Part shown: positions 42,493-50,969 of the stretch, piece after piece
How the letters are laid out: every line of letters begins with the position of its first letter
Position numbering within the stretch: the stretch's first letter is position 1
NCBI RefSeq assembly: GCF_025264645.1
Contig: NZ_CP073696.1
Span: forward strand, 124,001-188,000
Length of the DNA stretch: 64,000 bases
Source: Edaphobacter lichenicola
Lineage (GTDB): Bacteria > Acidobacteriota > Terriglobia > Terriglobales > Acidobacteriaceae
Reading direction: 5' to 3'
Notes under the pieces: generated by a model
What the model was told of the DNA's origin: nothing
The model's input: only the letters and a program-made list of their open reading frames with translations
Database searches by the model: none
Position numbers and translations under genes: made by a program

Positions 42493-42909
42493 ATGGCGAC
42501 AAAACGGAAGAGCAAGGGCGCGTACATGATTTCGTCGGTTGCGGAGATGTATGAGATACATCCGCAGACGCTGCGTTTGTATGAGCGGGAGGGGCTGTTG
42601 CGGCCCTCACGGAGTGAGGGGAATACTCGTCTTTATACCGATGAAGACCTGGAGCGGCTGGAGTTTATTTTGAACCTGGCGCGAGACCTCGGTGTGAATA
42701 TTGCAGGCATCGCGATTGTGCTGCAGATGCGGGAGCGGATGGAGGAGATGAACCGGCAGATGCAAGGGTTCGTCGATTATGTTCGGACGGAGATGTTGAC
42801 GCGGATGCAGCAGCAAGGGCAGGCGCCGGGTGCGGGTCTGGTACCGATGCGGAGGCCGGTGGTGGTTCCCCTGAAGGTCACGGCGGTGAAGGTGAGTAAG
42901 AAAAAGTAA
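42493..42909 (+). CDS. hspR: Heat shock repressor HspR (MerR family)
   Basis: HspR represses dnaK-type heat shock genes by binding HAIR sites and uses DnaK as corepressor. The 138-residue protein has the characteristic N-terminus YMISSVAEMYEIHPQTLRLYEREGLLRPSR, then TRLYTDEDLERLEFILNLARDLGVNIAGIAIVLQ: a MerR-type winged helix with the HspR hallmark of a short sequence and no effector-binding domain. A coiled coil (RERMEEMNRQMQGF) and a basic C-terminus follow. A HAIR-like half site CTTGACT lies at 42428-42434 upstream. With dnaK and dnaJ within 7 kb it forms a loosely clustered regulon rather than the usual single operon. Confidence 0.9.
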   Translation: MATKRKSKGAYMISSVAEMYEIHPQTLRLYEREGLLRPSRSEGNTRLYTDEDLERLEFILNLARDLGVNIAGIAIVLQMRERMEEMNRQMQGFVDYVRTEMLTRMQQQGQAPGAGLVPMRRPVVVPLKVTAVKVSKKK

Positions 42910-43095
42910 GGCGAGGATCTTCGACGATCAGCTGGTTGAGGTGATCGCGACGTTGGCCAAGAATTCGCAGGATTTTACGCTGCGGAGGATCTTCAGTGCC
43001 TGTCAGCCCGCGTGTGAGATGGGCTGGGCTGCGATAAACTGGAAGACTGCGGATAAGATTTTCCTGGTTTGCGCTGGGTCGTGAGTAAGGGTGAG

Positions 43096-44286
43096 ATGAG
43101 TCTGTTGCTTCAGATTTTGTTCTGGGTCGCCCTGGGAGGGACCATAACCTCCTCCGTCTACTGCCTGATGGTAATGGCGGCCGCGGCGCGGTTTTGGGCT
43201 CGGAAACGCCGTGAGGACAGTGCGGAGCCTACGTTTCTTCCGGCGTTGAGCGTGTTGAAACCACTGCATGGAACTGAACCGGGGCTGGAAAAGAACCTGG
43301 TGTCCTTCTTCGAGCAGAAGTATCCGAAGTTCGAGCTGTTGTTTTGCGCGCGGCACGATACGGATGAGGGATTGCAACTGGCGCGGAGGGTGGGGGAGCG
43401 GTATCCGGAGGTCGATGCGAAGTACGTCACGTGCGGGGAGCCGATGCCGAAGTTCCACAATGCCAAGGTGTATTCGCTGGCGAAGCTGGATTCGGTGGCG
43501 CAGCATGAGTTGTTTATTACCAGCGATGCGGATGTAAGGGTGACGAAGGATTATCTGCAGAGGATGGTGCAGAATTTGAAGGATCCGCGGTTGGGGCTCG
43601 CTTCGTGCGTGTATCTGGGGACGACGGATCAGGGGCGGCAGGCAGGGCTTTCGGCGCAGCTCGACGCAGTCGGAAAAAGTGTGGAGATGACCTCGGGCGC
43701 TTTGGTGGCGGATATGCTCGAGGGAACGAAGTTTGCGCTGGGTGCGACGATGGCGGTGCGGAAGAAGTCGTTCGAGCAGGCTGGCGGGTTTGAGGAGCTG
43801 GGAGCGTTTTACGCGGATGATTTTGTGCTCGGCAACCGGCTGGCCGCACAGGGGATAGGGGTAAAGCTGGCGACCCATGTGATTCGATTGATGGTGCAGG
43901 ATACGCCGTTTGTGCTGTCGTTTCGGAACCAATTGAGGTGGATGCAGAGCACAAGACGGTCGCGCCCGCTGGGACATCTAGGGACAGGGCTTACTTTTGC
44001 TATGCCGTTTGGCTTGTTGGGGCTGCTGTGGGGATTGCTGAGCGGCCATGTGTTGCTGGGCGTGGTTTGGCTGGCGTGGACGGTGGTGAACCGGTGGCTT
44101 CAGGCAGGGGCGATACTCAAGGCGTTGGGAGACGACAGTTGGATGTGGGGAGTTTTACTTTATCCGCTGCGTGACCTGCTGGGAAGCGTCTTATGGGTGG
44201 GAAGTTACGGGGGAGACAGGTTTTATTACCGGGGAAAAGTTTATAAATTGAAGTACGGCGGAAGGGTTGAAGAGCCAGACCTATGA
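43096..44286 (+). CDS. hpnI: HpnI-like hopanoid/ceramide glycosyltransferase (GT21)
   Basis: The 396-residue protein has an N-terminal membrane span, a GT2/GT21 catalytic domain (LSVLKPLHGTEPGLEKNL, LLFCARHDTDEGL, the DxD-like ITSDADVRV, ADDFVLGNRLA and the RNQLRWMQSTRRSRP (Q/RxxRW) motif) and C-terminal spans. This architecture is that of HpnI, which adds GlcNAc to bacteriohopanetetrol, and of ceramide glucosyltransferase. hpnH, hpnG and hpnK-type genes are not nearby, so the acceptor lipid is inferred. ATG 43096 with AGGG upstream is preferred over GTG 43081. Two ArnT-like genes follow in opposite direction. Confidence 0.8.
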   Translation: MSLLLQILFWVALGGTITSSVYCLMVMAAAARFWARKRREDSAEPTFLPALSVLKPLHGTEPGLEKNLVSFFEQKYPKFELLFCARHDTDEGLQLARRVGERYPEVDAKYVTCGEPMPKFHNAKVYSLAKLDSVAQHELFITSDADVRVTKDYLQRMVQNLKDPRLGLASCVYLGTTDQGRQAGLSAQLDAVGKSVEMTSGALVADMLEGTKFALGATMAVRKKSFEQAGGFEELGAFYADDFVLGNRLAAQGIGVKLATHVIRLMVQDTPFVLSFRNQLRWMQSTRRSRPLGHLGTGLTFAMPFGLLGLLWGLLSGHVLLGVVWLAWTVVNRWLQAGAILKALGDDSWMWGVLLYPLRDLLGSVLWVGSYGGDRFYYRGKVYKLKYGGRVEEPDL

Positions 44287-44388
44287 GCTAGTGGACGGTG
44301 GCCGATGAGACGTGTTCGCTGAGAGGTGTCGCATCCGTTCGCAGCGCTTTGAAGTGAGGTTCTTCTGCGGTTTTTTGATTGAATTTGA

Positions 44389-46344
44389 TTAGCGATTGGT
44401 GAGGACAGTTTTGCCTCCGGCTGTGGCGAGGGTGTGGGTCGCCGCGTAGAGGGAGAGATCGCGGGTACGGGCTGCGGGGTTGTAGGTGAAGAGGAATATG
44501 CGGCGTCGGCTGGCCCAGAGCTGGTGAAGGGATTGCTCTGTCTCGAAGATTTGTGGAGAGTCTGGCCAGAAGCTGCCGTACCAGAGGCCGTTACCGCGGC
44601 CGTTGATGAGATGAACCTGCTGGCTGGTGTAGAAGATCAGGGTTGAGCCAGAGGTGAGTTCGCCGTCGATGATAATGAGGTCGTCTGGCTGTGGGTAGAC
44701 GCGCTGGGCTTCGTTGATGGCGAGGGCGAGACTCTTCGATCCGAGGATGGGATAGAAGCGGACGAGGCCTTCGTGTGCGGCCAGCAGAATAAGCGCCATC
44801 GAGGCGGCGAGGGTGAGGTTGGCGGCGTAGGTATGCTTTGCTCGCCGCAGGAGATAACTGCCGAGGCCGAGGCTCAGCATGCCGATGGCAGTGAAGGCGA
44901 GAGGGCCGCGAAAGAAGCCCATCGCCGCGCCAGTGAGGTCGGTTATGTGACTAAGGGAGAGGTTGTAGACCTCGGGGCCGCCTGCGATGGCTAGGAAAGA
45001 GACGATATCGGTGCCGGGGGGAGGGTGTGGAGCGGTGATCGCGAAGTATCCGCAGATGATTGCGGCTACGGTGGTGAGGGGGATGAGTGCGTAGAGATGC
45101 CAGTTGAGTGCGCTCTTGTTGGCGGTGAGGGTGGGCTTGTTGGTTTGCGTGCGGTCGGCCGAGGCGAGGAGGCCGCCAGCCATGAGTGCGAGAGCCGGGA
45201 GTGCGGGGAGGCTGTAGTACTCCTGACGGTTCGAGAGGGTGAAGAAACCAAGGACCAGAAGAGCCCAGAGGACGAGGGCGAGGGCAGCTTCATGTTGGCG
45301 AGCGGTGGCGTGGGCGCGGTTGCGGAGGGTGTGGATCTGATCTCGGATGGCGCCTGGAAGGAAGACTGTCCAGGGCATGATCCAGATGGCGAGGTAGAGC
45401 CAGAAGAGCCAGACGGGTGTTAGGCCGTAGTCGTGCGGGATGCGCCTGGAGAGGAAGCGGGCGATGTGCTCGTTGTAGAGATAGAACCATGCCCAGCCGC
45501 CGGTTGCAGGGAGGCCCAGGCCTTGGGGGAGTGCGATTGCCGGGGTGCGGAGTGCGGCGAGGATATGCCACGGGGCTGCGAGGGCGAGGAAGACTAAAGC
45601 GCTTGGTAGAAGGTGGAGTTTGAAGAGGAGGCGGAGTTGTTTGGTGAGGGCGAGGTAGAGAAAGACGAAGCCGATGGGGAAGACGAGACCGATTAAACCC
45701 TTGGTGAGGACGTTGGCGGCCATGACGGCGGCGAAGGCGAGGCAGGGGAGGATGGCGGAAGGCCTTATGTTGCCATCCTCGGGAAAGTGCACATTTTGCG
45801 AATCTACATTTTGTGGCTTTATGCGATCCAGTGCGATGAGGAAGAGGTGGACGGCGAGGGTCATCCAGAGGGCCAGCAGGATGTCCGGGATGTAGAAGCG
45901 AGTGTAGAGGTAAGGGCCGACGCTGGTGGCCATCGCCAAGGAGGCGTAGAAGCCTCCGCGGTCAGGGCTCGAAGCTGGTGAGATTGCAGCGAAGAGGCGG
46001 ATGCCTAACGCGTAGGTGGCCAGCAGGAGGGCGAGGACGGCCAATGCAAGGGGAAGACGCGCGGCCCAGTCGTGGACGCCGAAGAGGTGCATGGAGCCGG
46101 CGGCCATCCAGTACATGAGCGGGGGTTTGTCGAAGAAGCGGATCCCGTTGATGTAGGGAGTGACAAAGTCGTGGCGGCGAAGCATCTCGCGGGCGATTTC
46201 GATGTAGACGGAGTCGACGTCGTCGAGAAGGCCGGGAGTGAAGAGGCCGCCGACCTGCAGGACTAACCACGTGACGATGAGGATGACGAGCGAGCGGGGG
46301 CTCCAGAGGCGAGGTGAGGCGTGTTGAGGGGAGGCTTCGGGCAC
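44389..46344 (-). CDS. ArnT-like GT39-family membrane glycosyltransferase A
   Basis: The 651-residue protein is a polyprenyl-phosphate-sugar glycosyltransferase of the ArnT/PMT fold. The first loop has LLDDVDSVYIEIAREML with the catalytic Asp pair, followed by NGIRFFDKPPLMYWMAA (the KPPL motif), 11-12 membrane spans, and a soluble C-terminal domain. It transfers a sugar from an undecaprenyl carrier to a periplasmic lipid or protein. It is homologous to the next gene, 170 bases upstream on the same strand, suggesting a tandem duplication. Confidence 0.85.
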   Translation of the reverse strand: MPEASPQHASPRLWSPRSLVILIVTWLVLQVGGLFTPGLLDDVDSVYIEIAREMLRRHDFVTPYINGIRFFDKPPLMYWMAAGSMHLFGVHDWAARLPLALAVLALLLATYALGIRLFAAISPASSPDRGGFYASLAMATSVGPYLYTRFYIPDILLALWMTLAVHLFLIALDRIKPQNVDSQNVHFPEDGNIRPSAILPCLAFAAVMAANVLTKGLIGLVFPIGFVFLYLALTKQLRLLFKLHLLPSALVFLALAAPWHILAALRTPAIALPQGLGLPATGGWAWFYLYNEHIARFLSRRIPHDYGLTPVWLFWLYLAIWIMPWTVFLPGAIRDQIHTLRNRAHATARQHEAALALVLWALLVLGFFTLSNRQEYYSLPALPALALMAGGLLASADRTQTNKPTLTANKSALNWHLYALIPLTTVAAIICGYFAITAPHPPPGTDIVSFLAIAGGPEVYNLSLSHITDLTGAAMGFFRGPLAFTAIGMLSLGLGSYLLRRAKHTYAANLTLAASMALILLAAHEGLVRFYPILGSKSLALAINEAQRVYPQPDDLIIIDGELTSGSTLIFYTSQQVHLINGRGNGLWYGSFWPDSPQIFETEQSLHQLWASRRRIFLFTYNPAARTRDLSLYAATHTLATAGGKTVLTNR

Positions 46345-46514
46345 TGGCGCTTCTTTTCGTGGGTTTTGCGACTAGTGTCGCATGCGTTGTAGGCGTAGAC
46401 GCTTAAGTGAGAGGCCGTGTTTCGACTTCAGGGTCGAGGTTGAGCAGTCGCAGCGAATAAGGTCTGGTGTTATCGACGCAGGACGTGCGTTCGCGTCGCG
46501 TGGAATATTTGGAG

Positions 46515-48698
46515 CTATTCGGATTTGTCCAGTGGGCGATCGGTGAAGAGGGCCTTGCCGGAGCTCTCGAAGATGAGGATCTTTCGATTGCCAAGTAGAC
46601 GATCGACGGTGTCACGCTGGTCGATGGGGACGAAGAGCAGCTTGCGTTCCCCGGTTCCCCAGGTGGCGAGGAGATCCTGTGGTTTGAGGAAGATCGGCGG
46701 GGCGTCGGGGAAGGTGGATCCGAAGAGCATAGAGGTTGAGCGTCCGTCGACGAGAAAGACTTGACGGCCAAGGTAGAAGGGGATCGAGGAGCCGTAGGAC
46801 TGGTCGCCATAGAAGAGGATTTTATTGTTGCGAGAGATGGAGCGGTTGGCTTCGAGGTGCTCGATGGTGTCGGCGAAGGTCTTTGACGAGAGCATCGGTG
46901 TGAATCGAACGAAGGCGATGTGGGCGGCGATGAGGAAGATCGCAGACGTGAGGGCGACGGTTGCGGTGGAGGCGAGATGACGGCGCTGCGAACGTAAGAG
47001 CCAAGCTATTGCAGGGCCGAAGCAGAACGCCAGTGCTGCGAGCGTGGCGGGAAGGCGGAGAGCGGCGAAGCTGGGGCCGGTGAGGTCGAAGAGACTGGAC
47101 ATCGAGAGGGTGTAGTCGCCGACGCCGCGGTGGGCGAGGAGGTCACCGATGTCGGCCACGAAGGGGAGGTGACGAGATGTCCAAAGACCGTAGGCGAGTG
47201 TGATTGTGATGGCGACGCCGAGGACAGTGAAGATGGCGTGCGCCGTGGTGATTGCGCGGCGTGATGCTGGATCGAAGGCGAAGACTTGTTCTGCATGGGT
47301 GAGTGCCGCGGCGAGGAGGATCAGGAGCGGGAGGTATGCGGGGAAGGTGTAGTACTCCTGGTTGGTGGAGAGAGAGAAGAAGACAAGTACGAGCGAGGCG
47401 AAGAGACTGAGGAGAAGAGTTGAGCGTTGCGGGAAGGTGAAGGCGTGAAGGAGTGGGTTTCCGGAGGGGGAGTTGAGCTGGCGGTGGCGGAGTTCGTAGA
47501 CGAGCAGGGCGATAATAGCGAGAAAGACTGTGAAGAGATAAGGGATGTGGGCGGTGTCACGCAGGAAGATACCGACGACGACGACGGCGAACGGCTGCCA
47601 ATAGGAGATACGGTTGGCTATGGGGTTGGTTTTGTTGAAGCCGGTGAAGCTGCCCCAGGCTTGGCGAATAAGAACTCCGCAGAAGAGCGACCAGGGGAAT
47701 AGCCAGACGAGATGGAGGCTCCAGAAGAGATAGCCGGGGAGCTTGTTGTAGTCCATCGGGTAACGCTTGCCAAGGAAGCGGAGGAAGTGCTCGTTGATGA
47801 AGTAGAACCAGAAGAATCCATGCCCGTTCATGCCACCGGTATTGCGCAGGCCGGCGAGTATGTGCCAAGGAGCGGCGATAAGGAGGAAGAGAAGAAGACC
47901 GGGGAACGGTTTGAGGTTGCGCCAGTTTTCGTATTCGCCAGAGAGAATGAGATAGACGATGGCGGCGCCAAAGAAGAAGACGAGAGCGACGAGACCTTTG
48001 GTTAGCACGGCCAGGGCTAAGGCTGTCCACATGAGGTAGGGGTGGATGGCGTGGGGGAGAAGGCGGTTCGCGCCTTCACGCGAATGATCCACTCTTTGCG
48101 ATGATGCCGTGGAGGATGGTCCACTCGGATCTTTTACCGTGGCGTCTTGACGGTTTGGACCGGCAAGTTCGGAGGGTTGGAGCGATTGAAGGAGGGAGTA
48201 GAGGGCGATGCAGAGGAAGAGGGAGAGGAGGACCTCGGGGATTAAATAGCGGGTGAAGAGGAAGACGCCGATGGAGGTGAGGGTGGCAAGGCCGGCGTAG
48301 AAGGCGGCGCGTTGGTTGAAGGCTCGGTAGGCCCAATGGTACCCGAGAAAGGCCAGAAGAAGGACGCCAATGGCCTGAGGGCAGTGGGCAGCGAAGGTGT
48401 TGAAGCCGAAAAGACGGAAGCTGAGGGCGACCAGCCAGTAGGGGAGGGGCGCTTTCTCGAGGTAACGGATACCGTTGACGCGAAGGGTGACTAGATCGCC
48501 GGAGAGTGCCATGTTGCGGGCGGCGCTGGCGTGGGTGGCATCGGCGTCGTCGAGCAGTGGAGGGCTGAAGAGCGCTGCAAAGAAGATAATGAGCCATAGG
48601 CCGCTGAGGATGAAGAGGGCGGTGCGGCGTCGGGGGGTACTGGTGTAGAGCGCTGCCGGCTGTTCGGCGAGTGTTTCCAGGAGAGATTGATTTGTCAT
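46515..48698 (-). CDS. ArnT-like GT39-family membrane glycosyltransferase B
   Basis: The 727-residue protein parallels the neighbouring GT39 protein: LLDDADATHASAARNMALSG, NGIRYLEKAPLPYWLVALS, about 12 membrane spans and a soluble C-terminal domain. The catalytic Asp position is kept (DDADAT). An extra hydrophilic segment of about 40 residues (about 180-225, including DPSGPSSTASSQRVDHSREG) sits between two spans and is coded largely by family B repeat copy 7 read in frame. The acceptor is unknown. The start faces ppx/gppA divergently across 148 bases. Confidence 0.85.
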   Translation of the reverse strand: MTNQSLLETLAEQPAALYTSTPRRRTALFILSGLWLIIFFAALFSPPLLDDADATHASAARNMALSGDLVTLRVNGIRYLEKAPLPYWLVALSFRLFGFNTFAAHCPQAIGVLLLAFLGYHWAYRAFNQRAAFYAGLATLTSIGVFLFTRYLIPEVLLSLFLCIALYSLLQSLQPSELAGPNRQDATVKDPSGPSSTASSQRVDHSREGANRLLPHAIHPYLMWTALALAVLTKGLVALVFFFGAAIVYLILSGEYENWRNLKPFPGLLLFLLIAAPWHILAGLRNTGGMNGHGFFWFYFINEHFLRFLGKRYPMDYNKLPGYLFWSLHLVWLFPWSLFCGVLIRQAWGSFTGFNKTNPIANRISYWQPFAVVVVGIFLRDTAHIPYLFTVFLAIIALLVYELRHRQLNSPSGNPLLHAFTFPQRSTLLLSLFASLVLVFFSLSTNQEYYTFPAYLPLLILLAAALTHAEQVFAFDPASRRAITTAHAIFTVLGVAITITLAYGLWTSRHLPFVADIGDLLAHRGVGDYTLSMSSLFDLTGPSFAALRLPATLAALAFCFGPAIAWLLRSQRRHLASTATVALTSAIFLIAAHIAFVRFTPMLSSKTFADTIEHLEANRSISRNNKILFYGDQSYGSSIPFYLGRQVFLVDGRSTSMLFGSTFPDAPPIFLKPQDLLATWGTGERKLLFVPIDQRDTVDRLLGNRKILIFESSGKALFTDRPLDKSE
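48063..48128 (+). repeat. Family B copy 7, inside GT39 gene B
   Basis: GCGGTTCGCG-CCTTCA-CGCGAA gives the first stem (TTCGCG/CGCGAA); the second part reads ATGATCCACTCTTTGCGATG and ends GGATGGTCCACTCGG. The second stem is decayed. It is in frame in the minus-strand gene. Confidence 0.75.
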
Positions 48699-48846
48699 GA
48701 TTTCGGGTGCTCTCTAAGCATAAAGGTTTATCGGCCAGGTCGTGTGGGGGTAGGAGCGGTCGCGCCGAGAATATACGCTCGGAAGTAAAGGGGGATGTAA
48801 TCTGCTGGAGGTGGGATTTTTTGACGCCTGAGGTGATACCGGAACA

Positions 48847-50409
48847 ATGCCTACGTTTGCTGCGGTCGATATTGGGTCAAATTCATGCAGGTTGAAGATA
48901 GCCACCGTCCAGATGCATCGGCTGAAGATGCTGCATGAGGACCGTGAGGTAACGCGCCTGGGGGAGAGCGTCTTTCAGACGGGCGTGATCTCGCCGGAGG
49001 CCATGGCGGCGACGATTCGGGCGCTGAAGCGGTTTCACAAAGCGGTGCAGCTGCATGTGGTGGATAAGGTGCGGGTGGTGGCGACGAGCGCGATGCGGGA
49101 TGCTCGGAATGCAGCGGCCTTTACGGAGTGGGTGAAGTCGGCGACTGGGTGGAATGTTGAGGTGATCTCTGGGCTGGAGGAGGGGCGGCTGATTCACCTG
49201 GGGGTGGTAACGCATGAGGTGGGAGCGCGGGGGAAGTGTCTGCTGATCGATCTGGGTGGCGGAAGCTGCGAGGTGACGGTTTCTGATGGTGGGCGAATGA
49301 AGACGATGGTGAGCATGCCTCTGGGAGCGGTGCGGTTGCAGGAGGAGTTTCTGCAGAGCGATCCGCCGGCGAAGGAAGATGTTGCACGGTTGAAGCAGTT
49401 TATTGAGCGGGAGCTGCGGCGTGCGGAGAAGAAGCTGGGGATGCCTCGGGTTGGACTGGTGATTGCGACTTCGGGGACCGCTGCGGCTCTGGCGGAGGCG
49501 AGTGGGCATGTGCGCAAGGGCAGGCAGGCGAAGAAGACGCTGGCGAAGAAGCGCTTGGAGCGCGTTGGTGCGCTGACAGCGGACACTCCCGATGTGCGGA
49601 AGCTGGCCGATCGTTTGGCGAAGATGGACAATGCGGCGCGGGAGGCTGTGCCGGGGATCGGGCCGAGGCGGTCGGAGATTATTATTGGTGGCTCGCTGGT
49701 GTATGCAAGTCTGCTGGAACGGCTTGGGTTGAAGGGTTTTCGCTACTCGCCGCTGGGGCTCCGGGATGGAATGCTGGCGCAGATGCTGGCTGAGGTAGAT
49801 CTGCGGACTTCGGTGCATCAGAAGATTGAGAGTGAGCGGTGGGCGGGAGTGTTGGAGGTCTGCGAGCGATACGGTATTGAGCAGCGCAAGGTGGAGCCGG
49901 TGCGCCAGCACGTGGTGGAGCTGTTCGACGCGCTGGCACGGGTGCATGAATTGCCGGAAGAGTACCGATTATGGCTCGAGGCCGCGGCGATGATGCAGGA
50001 TGTTGGCAAGTTCATGAATCACCAAGGGCACTATCGGCATACGCAGTACATCATTGCGAACTCAGAGATATTTGGATTTTCGCCGGAGCAGCGATTGATC
50101 GTGAGTGCGCTGGCTCGGTATATGGGAAAGAGCCGGCCGGAGCCGATGGACCGGCCGATGAGGTGGATTCCGGTGGAGGAGCATGTGCATGTAACTCGCG
50201 CCGTGGCTCTGCTGCGGCTTGCTGTAGCGCTCAATCAGGATCGGGCGAGTGCGGTGTTGCAGATGAAGACGCACGTGTACCCGAAGCGGGTACTGCTGGA
50301 GCTTGTTCCTGGCCGGGGTGGTGCGGAGTTGGAGGCCTGGTCGCTGAAAAAAGAGGCAGGTTACTTCCGCGAGGTCTTCCGGCGAGAGCTCTTCGTCGAG
50401 GTGGCGTAG
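48847..50409 (+). CDS. Ppx/GppA exopolyphosphatase family protein with HD domain
   Basis: The 520-residue protein has the ASKHA-fold phosphatase domain: VDIGSNSCRLKIA (loop 1), LIDLGGGSCEVTV (loop 2) and IGPRRSEIIIGG, followed from about residue 320 by a helical HD-like domain with AAAMMQDVGKFMNHQGHYRHTQY. This matches exopolyphosphatase or guanosine pentaphosphate phosphohydrolase; the two activities cannot be separated from sequence. It acts in polyphosphate and stringent-response metabolism. Its 3' end overlaps the sixA gene on the other strand by 49 bases. Confidence 0.9.
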   Translation: MPTFAAVDIGSNSCRLKIATVQMHRLKMLHEDREVTRLGESVFQTGVISPEAMAATIRALKRFHKAVQLHVVDKVRVVATSAMRDARNAAAFTEWVKSATGWNVEVISGLEEGRLIHLGVVTHEVGARGKCLLIDLGGGSCEVTVSDGGRMKTMVSMPLGAVRLQEEFLQSDPPAKEDVARLKQFIERELRRAEKKLGMPRVGLVIATSGTAAALAEASGHVRKGRQAKKTLAKKRLERVGALTADTPDVRKLADRLAKMDNAAREAVPGIGPRRSEIIIGGSLVYASLLERLGLKGFRYSPLGLRDGMLAQMLAEVDLRTSVHQKIESERWAGVLEVCERYGIEQRKVEPVRQHVVELFDALARVHELPEEYRLWLEAAAMMQDVGKFMNHQGHYRHTQYIIANSEIFGFSPEQRLIVSALARYMGKSRPEPMDRPMRWIPVEEHVHVTRAVALLRLAVALNQDRASAVLQMKTHVYPKRVLLELVPGRGGAELEAWSLKKEAGYFREVFRRELFVEVA

Positions 50410-50894
50410 AGGGCTCGGACGGTGCGTGGGTCGAGCAGGGCCTGGAGGGTGGCAGGGCCGCGGGTGAGAACGACTCGGGCCATCGATCCTTTGCGAAGTC
50501 GGATTTTGGCCTCGGTGCTGGTTGCGGGTACGAGCAGGGAGCCTAAAAAACTGGATAGATTTGGGTTGTGGCCGACGACAAGAAGGTTTTCCGCGTGTGG
50601 ATTTTCGCGGAGTAATTTTTGAAACTGCGGAAAGGTCGCTTCGGGGGCGAGCGCGTTCGAGTTCAGGATCTGTGCCTCATATCCGGTTTCGGTGCCGATA
50701 AGGGACGCGGTCTGAAGGCATCGCTTGAGAGGACTAGAGACAATCAGATCGAATTGAATATTCAAAGCATTCAGTACATAGGCGAGCTGGAGGCAATGCT
50801 TTTTGCCTTCTTTGTCGAGAGGACGCTTGAGGTCGAGTATGGGATTTTTGCGGCGAAGACCAGCACTGGCGTGGCGAAGAATATATAAATTCAT
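50361..50894 (-). CDS. sixA: SixA-type phosphohistidine phosphatase
   Basis: The 177-residue histidine phosphatase has the N-terminal catalytic RHASAG (residues 7-12), DKEGKKHCLQLAYVL, a second-shell SSPLKRCLQTA, and the second catalytic histidine in LLVVGHNPNLSSFL. SixA removes phosphate from histidine phosphotransfer proteins. The C-terminus is basic (TKSSRRKTSRK) and is coded in the part that overlaps ppx/gppA convergently (50361-50409). The substrate histidine kinase is not in the window. Confidence 0.88.
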   Translation of the reverse strand: MNLYILRHASAGLRRKNPILDLKRPLDKEGKKHCLQLAYVLNALNIQFDLIVSSPLKRCLQTASLIGTETGYEAQILNSNALAPEATFPQFQKLLRENPHAENLLVVGHNPNLSSFLGSLLVPATSTEAKIRLRKGSMARVVLTRGPATLQALLDPRTVRALYATSTKSSRRKTSRK

Positions 50895-50969
50895 AGTCTA
50901 TTCACATTTTACCGCAGGCTTATCTCTGAATGGTATGTGACCAAGATGAATGCCTCGTGAGACGTTGAG

